This document shows, piece after piece, positions 51,286-59,345 of a DNA stretch of 64,000 nt. Each line of letters begins with the position of its first letter. Position 1 is the first letter of the stretch. A program made the position numbers and the translations under genes. This DNA comes from Mycobacterium sp. IDR2000157661. Its GTDB lineage: Bacteria > Actinomycetota > Actinomycetes > Mycobacteriales > Mycobacteriaceae. The notes under the pieces are model-generated. The model ran no database searches. It had not been told where the DNA came from and saw only the letters and a list, made by a program, of their open reading frames with translations. The DNA is taken from assembly GCF_022317005.1 (NCBI RefSeq), contig NZ_CP081006.1, forward strand, positions 4,526,001 to 4,590,000, given 5' to 3'.

Positions 51286-52104
51286 TTACTGCGACAACGG
51301 GTTTTCCGGAGTCGACTGCGGATTGGCCGCCGGAGTCGCGGGCTCGGTGGCCGGCGTGGCCGCTCCCCCTGCCGGCAACTGCTCGCCGCGCATCGAGGCG
51401 CGGATCTGCTCGAGCCGGGAATGTCCGGCCATCTGCACGCTGGAATGCTGGACCTCCATCATGCGGCCCTGCACCGAGTTCTGCGCGAGTTCGGCTGAGC
51501 CCAGCGCGTTGGCGTAGCGGCGCTCGATCTTCTCGCGCACCTCGTCGAGGCTCGGGGTCGTACCCGGCGCGGACAGCTCACTCATCGACCGCAACGACGC
51601 CGAAACCTGCTCCTGCATCTTGGCCTGCTCAAGCTGGGACAGCAGCTTGGTGCGTTCGGCAATCTTCTGCTGCAGCACCATGGCGTTCTGCTCGACCGCC
51701 TTCTTGGCCTGTCCGGCCGCGTTGAGCGCCTGATCGTGCAGACCCTTGAGATCCTCGACGCTCTGCTCGGCCGTCACCAGCTGAGCGGCGAACGCTTCGG
51801 CGGCGTTGGTGTACTCGGTGGCCTTGGCGGCGTCACCGGCCGCGGTCGCCTGGTCGGCCAACGTCAGCGCCTGCCGAACGTTGACCTGCAGCTTCTCGAT
51901 GTCGGCCAGCCGCCGGTTGAGCCGCATCTCGAGCTGACGCTGGTTGCCGATCACCTGGGCGGCCTGCTGGGTCAGCGCCTGATGCTGCCGCTGCGCCTCC
52001 TCGATGGCCTGCTGGATCTGCACCTTCGGGTCGGCGTACTCATCGACCTTCGAGCTGAACAGCGCCATCAGATAGCGCCAGGCCTTGACGAACGGATTGG
52101 CCAT
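51286..52104 (-). CDS. pspA: Phage shock protein A (35 kDa antigen)
   Basis: A 272-residue PspA/Vipp1-family protein starting MANPFVKAWRYLMALF, with an amphipathic N-terminal helix for membrane binding. The rest to about residue 220 is a long coiled coil, ending in EVREKIERRYANALGSAELA. The C-terminal 45 residues are Pro/Ala-rich and disordered. It supports the cell membrane under surface stress. It is the middle gene of clgR-pspA-partner, which is known to be controlled by ClgR and SigE in mycobacteria. Confidence 0.95.
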   Translation of the reverse strand: MANPFVKAWRYLMALFSSKVDEYADPKVQIQQAIEEAQRQHQALTQQAAQVIGNQRQLEMRLNRRLADIEKLQVNVRQALTLADQATAAGDAAKATEYTNAAEAFAAQLVTAEQSVEDLKGLHDQALNAAGQAKKAVEQNAMVLQQKIAERTKLLSQLEQAKMQEQVSASLRSMSELSAPGTTPSLDEVREKIERRYANALGSAELAQNSVQGRMMEVQHSSVQMAGHSRLEQIRASMRGEQLPAGGAATPATEPATPAANPQSTPENPLSQ

Positions 52105-52212
52105 GAATCACTCCGCCTTCGTGTCTTGAGGTTGTGTCGGCCTCGCCGGCAACCGGCTCACCGTGCTGCCCAATCTATCGGTTCGGCCCGCATCGCCACA
52201 CCCACAACGGGC

Positions 52213-52533
52213 TCAGGCCACCGCCATCGAGACGACCTGCGGAATTACCACCTTCGTGGCCATGTCGATGTTCGCGGCGCCGGCGAAGGCCGCACGTTCC
52301 TCGCGCTCCATGTCCTGACCGGCGGCGGAGAGCACCCGCGACAGCGGGATGTCGAGCGCACCGCAGATGGCGTTGAGCAGTTCGCTGGAGGCTTCCTTGC
52401 GTCCGCGCTCCACCTCCGACAGGTACCCGAGGCTGACCCGGGCGGTGTCGGACACCTCGCGCAGGGTGCGGCCCTGGTCGGTGCGGGCACGGCGCAGCAC
52501 GTCGCCGATCACCTCGCGCAGCAATGCCGTCAT
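52213..52533 (-). CDS. clgR: Transcriptional regulator ClgR
   Basis: A 106-residue Cro/C1-type helix-turn-helix regulator starting MTALLREVIGDVLRRARTD. The DNA-binding domain is residues about 10-70, with recognition region ARVSLGYLSEVERGRKEAS. ClgR activates clp protease, pspA and recombination genes. The C-terminus ends in SMAVA, which resembles small hydrophobic degrons recognised by Clp proteases; ClgR is known to be unstable in relatives. A SigE/SigH-type promoter lies about 50 bases upstream, and pspA follows 108 bases downstream. Confidence 0.94.
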   Translation of the reverse strand: MTALLREVIGDVLRRARTDQGRTLREVSDTARVSLGYLSEVERGRKEASSELLNAICGALDIPLSRVLSAAGQDMEREERAAFAGAANIDMATKVVIPQVVSMAVA

Positions 52534-52583
52534 CGTGCTCTCCCTCCAGGGGGTCAGTGGGCGTCCAAGGCGTGTACTAGGGC

Positions 52584-52611
52584 AACGCCGCACGCCGCCG
52601 GGTTGGTTCCC
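52584..52611 (-). promoter_or_regulatory. SigE/SigH-type promoter of clgR
   Basis: On the minus strand GGGAAC (52606-52611), an 18-base spacer and CGTT (52584-52587) match the SigE/SigH consensus, 50 bases before the clgR ATG. This fits the known SigE control of clgR. Confidence 0.7.
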
Positions 52612-52634
52612 GGGGACGCAAACTGCGTGGAAGG

Positions 52635-53231
52635 TCACCGACCAGCCGGGCGTGCACGAGAATCCCTGACCGCCGAGATCACGTAGTCGATGCCGGTGAG
52701 CACCGTCAGGACGATCGCCGCCCACATCACGACCCAGGCCCCCGACAGCCACGGACCCGACAGCGGCAGCACGAACAGCCCGATGGCCACCGCCTGGACC
52801 AGCGTCTTGAGCTTGCCGCCGCGGCTGGCGGGAATCACCCCGTGCCGGAGCACCACGAATCGCAGCACCGTGATGGCGAGCTCCCGCGTCAGGATGACGA
52901 CGGTGGCCCACCACGGCAGGTCACCCAGGACGGACAACCCGATCAGCGCGGCTCCGATGAGGGCCTTGTCGGCTATCGGATCGGCCAACGTGCCGAACTC
53001 GGTCACCATGCCGTAGCTGCGCGCCAGGGCGCCGTCGAGCCGGTCGGTGATCACCGCAACCGCGAAGACGACGAATGCCGCCACCCGCCAGACCGTTTCG
53101 TGGCCACCGTCGGCGAAGAGCACCAGCAGGAACACCGGAACCAACACCATCCGCACGCCGGTGAGCACATTCGCGATGTTCGCTACCCGGGCGCGCGGTA
53201 CCAGCGGATCGGTATGGGGTTGGCCCGACAC
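52635..53231 (-). CDS. pgsA3: CDP-alcohol phosphatidyltransferase (PgsA-like)
   Basis: A 198-residue membrane enzyme with about five to six helices, starting with GTG at 53231. The catalytic motif D-G-x2-A-R-x8-G-x3-D-x3-D reads RLDGALARSYGMVTEFGTLADPIADK. It transfers a phosphatidyl group from CDP-diacylglycerol to an alcohol, here probably glycerol 3-phosphate, for phosphatidylglycerol or cardiolipin precursors. In M. tuberculosis Rv2746c (pgsA3) holds this place. Upstream of clgR on the same strand; the clgR promoter lies in between. Confidence 0.93.
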   Translation of the reverse strand: MSGQPHTDPLVPRARVANIANVLTGVRMVLVPVFLLVLFADGGHETVWRVAAFVVFAVAVITDRLDGALARSYGMVTEFGTLADPIADKALIGAALIGLSVLGDLPWWATVVILTRELAITVLRFVVLRHGVIPASRGGKLKTLVQAVAIGLFVLPLSGPWLSGAWVVMWAAIVLTVLTGIDYVISAVRDSRARPAGR

Positions 53232-53272
53232 CGCAACAGAATATCCGTTGCCCGAGCGGCTACCCTCCAGGT

Positions 53273-53782
53273 GTGAGTGCGGAGTCCCCGCAGCTCGTCG
53301 TCCGACGGGCGCGAACCTCGGATGTGACCGCGGTCAAGGGCCTGGTCGATATCTACGCCGGCAAGATTTTGCTGGAGAAGAACCTGGTCAACCTCTACGA
53401 GGCCGTTCAGGAGTTCTGGGTCGCCGAGATCGACGGCGAGGTCCTCGGTTGCGGCGCGCTGCACGTGCTGTGGTCGGACCTGGGCGAGGTGCGCACCGTC
53501 GCCGTGCATCCGAAGGTACGGGGACAGGGCGTCGGTCACGCGATCGTCGAACGACTTCTCGACGTGGCACGCGATCTGCACCTGGAGCGGATCTTCGTGC
53601 TCACCTTCGAGGTCGAGTTCTTCACCAGGCACGGCTTCGCCGAGATCGACGGCACGCCGGTCACCGCGGAGGTCTACGAGGAGATGTGCCGCTCCTACGA
53701 CGTCGGCGTCGCCGAGTTCCTCGACCTGTCCTACGTCAAGCCCAACATCCTCGGCAACACCCGAATGTTGTTGACGCTCTAG
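53273..53782 (+). CDS. argA: Amino-acid N-acetyltransferase ArgA
   Basis: A 169-residue GNAT enzyme that starts with GTG at 53273 (MSAESPQLVVRRA). The acetyl-CoA site is VRTVAVHPKVRGQGVGHAIVERLL, with the Q/R-x-x-G-x-G/A motif. FFTRHGFAEIDGTPV is a second GNAT motif. In mycobacteria the short ArgA (Rv2747) acetylates glutamate or glutamine at the first step of arginine synthesis, unlike the long fused bacterial enzyme. The N-terminal kinase-like domain is absent, as expected. It is divergent from pgsA and convergent with ftsK. Confidence 0.93.
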   Translation: MSAESPQLVVRRARTSDVTAVKGLVDIYAGKILLEKNLVNLYEAVQEFWVAEIDGEVLGCGALHVLWSDLGEVRTVAVHPKVRGQGVGHAIVERLLDVARDLHLERIFVLTFEVEFFTRHGFAEIDGTPVTAEVYEEMCRSYDVGVAEFLDLSYVKPNILGNTRMLLTL

Positions 53783-53798
53783 CGACTCGTGCCCACCT

Positions 53799-53866
53799 TT
53801 CTGCGCCCAAACCGACATTTGGGTGCAGAATCGGGCGATATACGCACCCATGCGTCGGTTTGGGCG
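53799..53866. repeat. Palindromic intergenic element with two alternative hairpins
   Basis: TTCTGCGCCCAAA (53799-53811) pairs with TTTGGGTGCAGAA (53818-53830), with one G-T pair and a CCGACA loop. CGCCCAAACCGAC (53804-53816) also pairs perfectly with GTCGGTTTGGGCG (53854-53866). The two stems share bases and exclude each other. The element fills the gap between convergent argA and ftsK and may end both transcripts. Confidence 0.7.
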
Positions 53867-53876
53867 TCGAGGGGGG

Positions 53877-56363
53877 CTAGAAGTCGGAGGTGTCGTCCTC
53901 ACCGTTCGCGTCACCGCCACCACGGATGAGCGCCAGTGTGCCGGCCAACTCGTCCGGTTTGACCAGCACCTCACGCGCCTTGGAACCCTCGGACGGCCCG
54001 ACGATGTTGCGGGTCTCCATCAGGTCCATCAGCCTGCCGGCCTTGGCGAATCCGACCCGCAGCTTGCGCTGCAGCATCGACGTCGAACCGAACTGGCTCG
54101 ACACCACCAACTCGACCGCCTGCAGGAAGACGTCCATGTCGTCGCCGATGTCGGGGTCGACGTCGGTGCGCTCACCTGTGGTCTTGGCGGTGGTGACACC
54201 CTCGGTGTACTCCGGCTCGGCCTGAGCCTTGGTCGCCTCGACGACGGCGTGGATCTCCTCGTCGGTGATGAAGGCGCCCTGCAGACGGATCGGCTTGTTG
54301 GCGCCCATGGGCAGGAACAGCCCGTCCCCCATGCCGATCAGCTTCTCGGCGCCCTGCTGGTCGAGGATGACGCGGCTGTCGGTCAGCGACGACGTCGCAA
54401 ACGCCAGCCGCGAGGGCACGTTGGTCTTGATCAGGCCGGTGACGACGTCCACCGACGGCCGCTGGGTGGCCAGCACCAGGTGGATTCCCGCCGCGCGGGC
54501 TTTCTGCGTGATGCGCACGATGGCGTCCTCGACGTCGCGCGGTGCGGTCATCATCAGATCGGCCAACTCGTCGACGATCGCGACGATGTACGGGTAGGGC
54601 TTGTACTCGCGCTGGCTGCCCAGCGGCGCGGTGATCTCGCCCGAGCGCACCTTCTTGTTGAAGTCGTCGATGTGGCGCACCCGCGAGGCCTGCATGTCCT
54701 GGTAGCGCTGCTCCATCTCCTCGACGAGCCACGCCAGCGCCGCGGCGGCCTTCTTGGGCTGGGTGATGATCGGAGTGATCAGATGCGGGATGCCCTCATA
54801 CGGCGTGAGTTCCACCATCTTCGGGTCGATCAGGATCATCCTGACCTCCTCGGGCGTCGCACGCACCAGCAGCGACACCAGCATCGAGTTGACGAAGCTC
54901 GACTTGCCCGAGCCGGTCGAGCCGGCCACCAGCAGATGCGGCATCTTGGCCAGATTGGCCGAGATGTATTCGCCCTCAATGTCTTTGCCGAGGCCGATCA
55001 CCAGCGGATGATGATCGCCACGGGTAGCCGGATCGGTCAGCACGTCGGCCAGCCGCACCATCTCGCGGTCGACGTTGGGCACCTCGATGCCCACCGCGGA
55101 CTTACCGGGGATCGGCGCCAGCATCCGGACGCTCTCGGTGGCGACCGCGTAGGCGATATTGCGTTGCAGGGCGGTGATCTTCTCGACCTTCACGCCGGGG
55201 CCCAGCTCGACTTCGTAGCGGGTGACGGTCGGCCCCCTGGTGCAGCCGGTAACGGCGGCGTCCACCTTGAACTGCTGCAGGACCTCGGTGATGGCCTCGA
55301 TCATCCGGTCGTTCCCGGCGCTGCGCCGCTTGGGCGGATCCCCGGCGACCAGCAGCTCGAGCGACGGCAACGCGTACGGGCCGTCGACCACGCGGTCCAG
55401 CGAGAGCGCCTGCCTGGCCGTCTTCTTCCTGCGCGGCTTGGCGGTCGGCTCCGGGACGGTCGGCGACTCCTCCTCGATCGGGTAGTTCTCCATCGGCGTG
55501 GCGCCGTTGAACGTCGCGGTGCCCGACGGCCAGGCCTTCGATTCGTCGTCCGGCGGGAGGTGGTCGTAGTAGCCGTCGGAGAAGTCATCGTGGTCGAGCA
55601 CGACGGTGTCCTCGTCGTCGTAGTCCTCGACGTCGTACTCGTCGTGCCACGCCCGCCCGGTGAACAACGTCCGCATAGTCGACGGGACCTCGCGGATCGT
55701 GGTGCCGGTCACCAGCAACACGCCGAACAGGACTCCGATGAACAGCAGCGGCGCGGCGATCCAGGGCGTCAACCCGTCGGACAGCGGACCGCCGATCGCG
55801 AAACCGAGGAAGCCGGCGGCGTGCTGGCGCGCGGTCGGATCGTGCGGCGAGCCGGCCCACAGATGCCACAGACCGAGCGCGGGCAGGGCGATCATCGCCG
55901 ACCCGAGGAACAACCGGGGCCGGGAATCCGGGTCGGGTTCGGTCCGCATCAGCGTGACCGCGATGGCCGCTGACGCAATCGGCAATAACACCACCGCAGA
56001 ACCGATGAGAACCCGCACGACGGTGTCGATCCACGCCCCGACCGGTCGGGCCGCGTCGAACCAGGAACTGGCCGCGATCACCACCGCGAGCCCGAGAAGC
56101 CCGAGCGCGATGCCGTCGCGGCGGTGGCCGGGTTCGATTTCGCGGGCGCGCCCGACCGACCGCGCGGTCGTCCCCGCCCCCTTGGCCACCATGAGCCAGC
56201 CCGCCCGCACGCCACGGCCGACGGAGGCCCCCGCCGCCGACACCGGGGAGGCGTTGCGGCGCGGCGCCGGCTTGCGCCGGGGTGCCGACTTCACGCCCGC
56301 CCGCGAACCAGCCTTTGACCTGCTCGAACGGGTGCCGGAACGGGCGGCGGTCTTATTGGGCAT
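53877..56363 (-). CDS. ftsK: DNA translocase FtsK
   Basis: An 828-residue translocase starting MPNKTAARSGTRSSRSK. The basic N-terminus is followed by four membrane helices between about 95 and 255. An acidic, variable linker spans about 265-380. The motor domain has GSTGSGKSSF (Walker A), MILIDPKMVELTPY, and VAIVDELADLM (Walker B). The gamma domain at the C-terminus (LVVSSQFGSTSMLQRKLRVG, MDLMETRNIVG) reads KOPS sequences. FtsK pumps chromosome ends across the division septum. The start is placed after a shadow extension that reads to 56489. Confidence 0.95.
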   Translation of the reverse strand: MPNKTAARSGTRSSRSKAGSRAGVKSAPRRKPAPRRNASPVSAAGASVGRGVRAGWLMVAKGAGTTARSVGRAREIEPGHRRDGIALGLLGLAVVIAASSWFDAARPVGAWIDTVVRVLIGSAVVLLPIASAAIAVTLMRTEPDPDSRPRLFLGSAMIALPALGLWHLWAGSPHDPTARQHAAGFLGFAIGGPLSDGLTPWIAAPLLFIGVLFGVLLVTGTTIREVPSTMRTLFTGRAWHDEYDVEDYDDEDTVVLDHDDFSDGYYDHLPPDDESKAWPSGTATFNGATPMENYPIEEESPTVPEPTAKPRRKKTARQALSLDRVVDGPYALPSLELLVAGDPPKRRSAGNDRMIEAITEVLQQFKVDAAVTGCTRGPTVTRYEVELGPGVKVEKITALQRNIAYAVATESVRMLAPIPGKSAVGIEVPNVDREMVRLADVLTDPATRGDHHPLVIGLGKDIEGEYISANLAKMPHLLVAGSTGSGKSSFVNSMLVSLLVRATPEEVRMILIDPKMVELTPYEGIPHLITPIITQPKKAAAALAWLVEEMEQRYQDMQASRVRHIDDFNKKVRSGEITAPLGSQREYKPYPYIVAIVDELADLMMTAPRDVEDAIVRITQKARAAGIHLVLATQRPSVDVVTGLIKTNVPSRLAFATSSLTDSRVILDQQGAEKLIGMGDGLFLPMGANKPIRLQGAFITDEEIHAVVEATKAQAEPEYTEGVTTAKTTGERTDVDPDIGDDMDVFLQAVELVVSSQFGSTSMLQRKLRVGFAKAGRLMDLMETRNIVGPSEGSKAREVLVKPDELAGTLALIRGGGDANGEDDTSDF

Positions 56364-56507
56364 GCATGCAAGACTAGTCGCTTTGGCCCCAGAACCACCA
56401 TGTGCCACACGGGTCACAAGTCGATATCGATCCCGCGGCCCGATCTTGGTGACGGCCCCGCAGTAGGCTGTGCACCCGTCCAGCAGCACTCACCGAGGAG
56501 TCGTCAT

Positions 56508-56822
56508 ATGCCCGTCGTCGTCGTCGCCACCATGACCGCCAAGCCCGAGTCGGTCGACACCGTCCGCGACGCCTGCAAGAAGGCCATCGAGGCGGTGCAC
56601 GAGGAACCGGGCTGCGAGCTGTACGCGCTGCACGAGGCCAACGGCACCTTCGTGTTCGTCGAGCAGTGGGCCGATGAGCAGGCGTTGCAGGCCCACAGCA
56701 CCGCGCCCGCCGTCGCGACGTTGTTCGGCACTGTCGGCGAACACCTCGACGGCGCACCGGACATCAAGATGCTGCAGCCAGTGGTCGCGGGTGACCGCAG
56801 CAAGGGCACGCTGCGGTCCTGA
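56508..56822 (+). CDS. Antibiotic biosynthesis monooxygenase-fold (quinol monooxygenase-like) protein
   Basis: A 104-residue ferredoxin-like ABM-domain protein starting at ATG 56508 (MPVVVVATMTAKPES). EEPGCELYALHEANGTFVFVEQWADEQALQAHS is the family's core and the His near residue 65 is common in it. The domain forms dimers with a small-molecule pocket; members include quinol monooxygenases and heme-degrading enzymes. It matches Rv2749. Its stop overlaps the SDR start by one base, so the two act together by inference. Confidence 0.87.
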   Translation: MPVVVVATMTAKPESVDTVRDACKKAIEAVHEEPGCELYALHEANGTFVFVEQWADEQALQAHSTAPAVATLFGTVGEHLDGAPDIKMLQPVVAGDRSKGTLRS

Positions 56823-57634
56823 TGGCAGGCCTCGCAGGCAGGGTCGCGTTCATCACGGGCGCCGCCAGGGGGCAGGGTCGGGCGGAGGCCGTCCGGTTGG
56901 CCGCCGACGGTGCGGACATCATCGCCGTCGACATCTGCGACCAGATCGCATCGGTGCCCTACCCCCTGGCCACCGCCGACGACCTCGCGGCCACCGTCAA
57001 GCTCGTCGAGGACACCGGCGCGCGGATCGTCGCGCAGCAGGCCGACGTACGGGATCAACAGAGCCTCGCCACCGCTCTGCAGACAGGGCTCGACGAGTTC
57101 GGCCGTCTCGACATCGTGGTCGCCAACGCGGGCATCGCGCCGATGCAGTCGGGCGCCGACGGTTGGCGCGACGTCATCGACGTCAACCTCACCGGCGTGC
57201 ACCACACCGTCGAGGTGTCGACTCCGGCGATGATCGCGCAGGGCGACGGCGGGTCGATCGTGCTGACCAGTTCGGTCGTGGGCCTGGTCGGGATGGGCAG
57301 CGCCGATCCCGGTGCGATCGGGTACGTCGCGGCCAAACACGGCATCGTCGGGCTGATGCGGCTCTACGCGAACCTGCTGGCGCCGCACAGCATCCGGGTC
57401 AACTCCGTGCATCCGGCCGGCGTCGACACCCCGATGATCAACAACGACGCCACCCGGGCATGGCTGGGCAGCATCGAGGAGAAGTCGCCGCAGGACATGG
57501 GCAACGCGCTGCCGGTGCAGGTGCTGCAGCCCGAGGACATCGCCAACGCCGTCGCGTGGCTGGTGTCCGACGAGGCGCGTTACATCACCGGGGTGGCGTT
57601 GCCCGTCGATGCGGGGTCGGTCAACAAGCGGTGA
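56822..57634 (+). CDS. Mycofactocin-type short-chain dehydrogenase/reductase
   Basis: A 270-residue SDR starting at ATG 56822. GAARGQGRAEAVRLA is the nucleotide-binding motif (TGxxxGxG variant), VANAGIAP and the active-site Y-x3-K (YVAAKHG) with the upstream Ser in LTSSVVG are intact. After VDICDQIA an insertion of about 30 residues (SVPYPLATADDLAATV) matches the mycofactocin-coupled SDR subfamily, whose members do not exchange bound NAD and pass electrons to mycofactocin. It matches Rv2750. The alcohol substrate is unknown. Confidence 0.9.
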   Translation: MAGLAGRVAFITGAARGQGRAEAVRLAADGADIIAVDICDQIASVPYPLATADDLAATVKLVEDTGARIVAQQADVRDQQSLATALQTGLDEFGRLDIVVANAGIAPMQSGADGWRDVIDVNLTGVHHTVEVSTPAMIAQGDGGSIVLTSSVVGLVGMGSADPGAIGYVAAKHGIVGLMRLYANLLAPHSIRVNSVHPAGVDTPMINNDATRAWLGSIEEKSPQDMGNALPVQVLQPEDIANAVAWLVSDEARYITGVALPVDAGSVNKR

Positions 57635-57646
57635 CCATCACGGCTC

Positions 57647-57669
57647 GCCGGGACCGCCTTGGGTCCGGC
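57647..57669. terminator. Weak hairpin between convergent SDR and RNase J genes
   Basis: GCC-G-GGACC pairs with GGTCC-GGC around a GCCTTG loop, with one bulged G. It lies between the SDR stop and the RNase J stop. Confidence 0.3.
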
Positions 57670-59345
57670 TAGACCTCGATGACCGTCGGCACGATCATCG
57701 GTTGGCGGCGGTAGGTCTCACCGACCCACTTGCCGACGACGCGGCGCACCGCTTGGGCGATCCGGGTGACTTCGGTGATGTTGTCCGCCGCAAGCACTTC
57801 CAGCTCTTCTTCGACCTTGCGCGCCACCGGCTCCAAGGCCTTCGGATCCTCGGAGAAGCCCCGCGAGTACAGCTGAGCGGGCGCGGCGGGCTTGCCGGTG
57901 CCGCGGCGCACGACGACGGTCACCGCGACGAAGCCGTTCGACAGGACCAACCTCTCCCCGAGCGTGACGTCGCCGACGTCACCGGTGATCAACCCGTCGA
58001 CGAACATCTTGCCGGTACTGACCGCACCGGCGATCGACGCGCGCCCGCCGACCAGATCGACGCTCACGCCGTTCTCCGCCAGCATCACCGCGTCGGGATC
58101 GACACCGGTGCGGGCCGCCAAAGCCGCATTGGCCCGCAGCATCCGCCAGGTCCCGTGCACCGGCATCACGTTGCGCGGCCGTACGGCGTTGTACAGGAAC
58201 AGCAACTCACCCGCATACGCGTGACCCGAAACGTGAATGCGCGCCTGCGCATTCGTCACCACCCGCGCACCGATCTTGGCCAGCGCGTCCAGCACTCCGA
58301 AGATGGCCTCCTCGTTGCCCGGGATCTGCGACGAGGACATGATGATCAAGTCGCCGGCGGTCAGCGTGATGCTGCGATGCTCGCCGCGCGACATCCGGGA
58401 CAGCGCGGCCATCGGCTCGCCCTGGGTTCCGGTCGTGACCAATGTGACCCGCTCGGGGGCCATCATCTCGGCCGCCCCGATGTCGACCACGTCGTCGTCC
58501 CCGACGGTGAGGTAGCCGAGTTCCTTGGCGATCCCCATGTTGCGCACCATCGACCGGCCCACGAACGCGACCTTGCGGCCGAGTGCCACCGACGCGTCGA
58601 CGATCTGTTGCACACGGGCGACATTCGAGGCGAAGCAAGCGACGATCACGCGGCCTTCGGCACTGCGGATCAGCCGATGCATGTTCGGTCCGATCTCACT
58701 CTCGGACGGACCCACCCCGGGAATCTCGGAATTGGTCGAGTCGCAGAGGAACAGGTCGACGCCGTTGTCGCCGAGCCGTGACATGCCGGGCAGGTCGGTC
58801 GGCTGGTCGTCGGGCGGGAGCTGGTCGAGCTTGATGTCGCCGGTGTGCAAGGCGGTCCCCGCGCCGGTGTGGATGGCTATCGCCAGGCACCCAGGAACCG
58901 AGTGGTTGACGTGGAAGTACTGACATTCGAAGACGCCGTGTGTGCTGCGTTGTCCGGCTGCGACTTCCACGAATCTTGGCTTGAGCCGGTGCTCGCGGCA
59001 CTTCTCCGCGACCAGGGCCAGGGTGAACTTGGAGCCGACTACCGGGATGTCGGGGCGCAGCTTGAGCAGGAACGGGATGGCGCCGATATGGTCCTCGTGC
59101 GCGTGCGTCAGCACCAGCGCCTCCACCTCGTCGAGGCGGTCCTCGATGAGGCGCAGGTCCGGCAGGACCAGGTCGACGCCGGGCTCGTCGTGCGACGGGA
59201 ACAAGACGCCGCAGTCGACGATGAGGAGCCGGCCGAGATGCTCGAAAACAGTCATGTTGCGACCGATTTCGTTGATGCCGCCGAGCGCGGTGACCCGCAG
59301 TCCGCCCGGAGCCAACGGCCCCGGTGGATTGAGTTCTTCGTTCAC
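57669..59345 (-). CDS. rnj: Ribonuclease J
   Basis: A 558-residue metallo-beta-lactamase/beta-CASP ribonuclease starting with GTG at 59345 (MNEELNPPGPLAPGG). THAHEDHIGAIPFLL is the zinc-binding HxHxDH motif; LFLCDSTNSEIPG and HVSGHAYAGELLFLYNAVRP are beta-CASP and later metal motifs. The C-terminal domain (about 470-558) aids dimerisation. It acts as an endo- and 5'-exonuclease in mRNA decay and rRNA maturation. Its start shares one base with the dapA stop, as in M. tuberculosis Rv2752c-dapA, so translation is coupled. Confidence 0.95.
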   Translation of the reverse strand: MNEELNPPGPLAPGGLRVTALGGINEIGRNMTVFEHLGRLLIVDCGVLFPSHDEPGVDLVLPDLRLIEDRLDEVEALVLTHAHEDHIGAIPFLLKLRPDIPVVGSKFTLALVAEKCREHRLKPRFVEVAAGQRSTHGVFECQYFHVNHSVPGCLAIAIHTGAGTALHTGDIKLDQLPPDDQPTDLPGMSRLGDNGVDLFLCDSTNSEIPGVGPSESEIGPNMHRLIRSAEGRVIVACFASNVARVQQIVDASVALGRKVAFVGRSMVRNMGIAKELGYLTVGDDDVVDIGAAEMMAPERVTLVTTGTQGEPMAALSRMSRGEHRSITLTAGDLIIMSSSQIPGNEEAIFGVLDALAKIGARVVTNAQARIHVSGHAYAGELLFLYNAVRPRNVMPVHGTWRMLRANAALAARTGVDPDAVMLAENGVSVDLVGGRASIAGAVSTGKMFVDGLITGDVGDVTLGERLVLSNGFVAVTVVVRRGTGKPAAPAQLYSRGFSEDPKALEPVARKVEEELEVLAADNITEVTRIAQAVRRVVGKWVGETYRRQPMIVPTVIEV

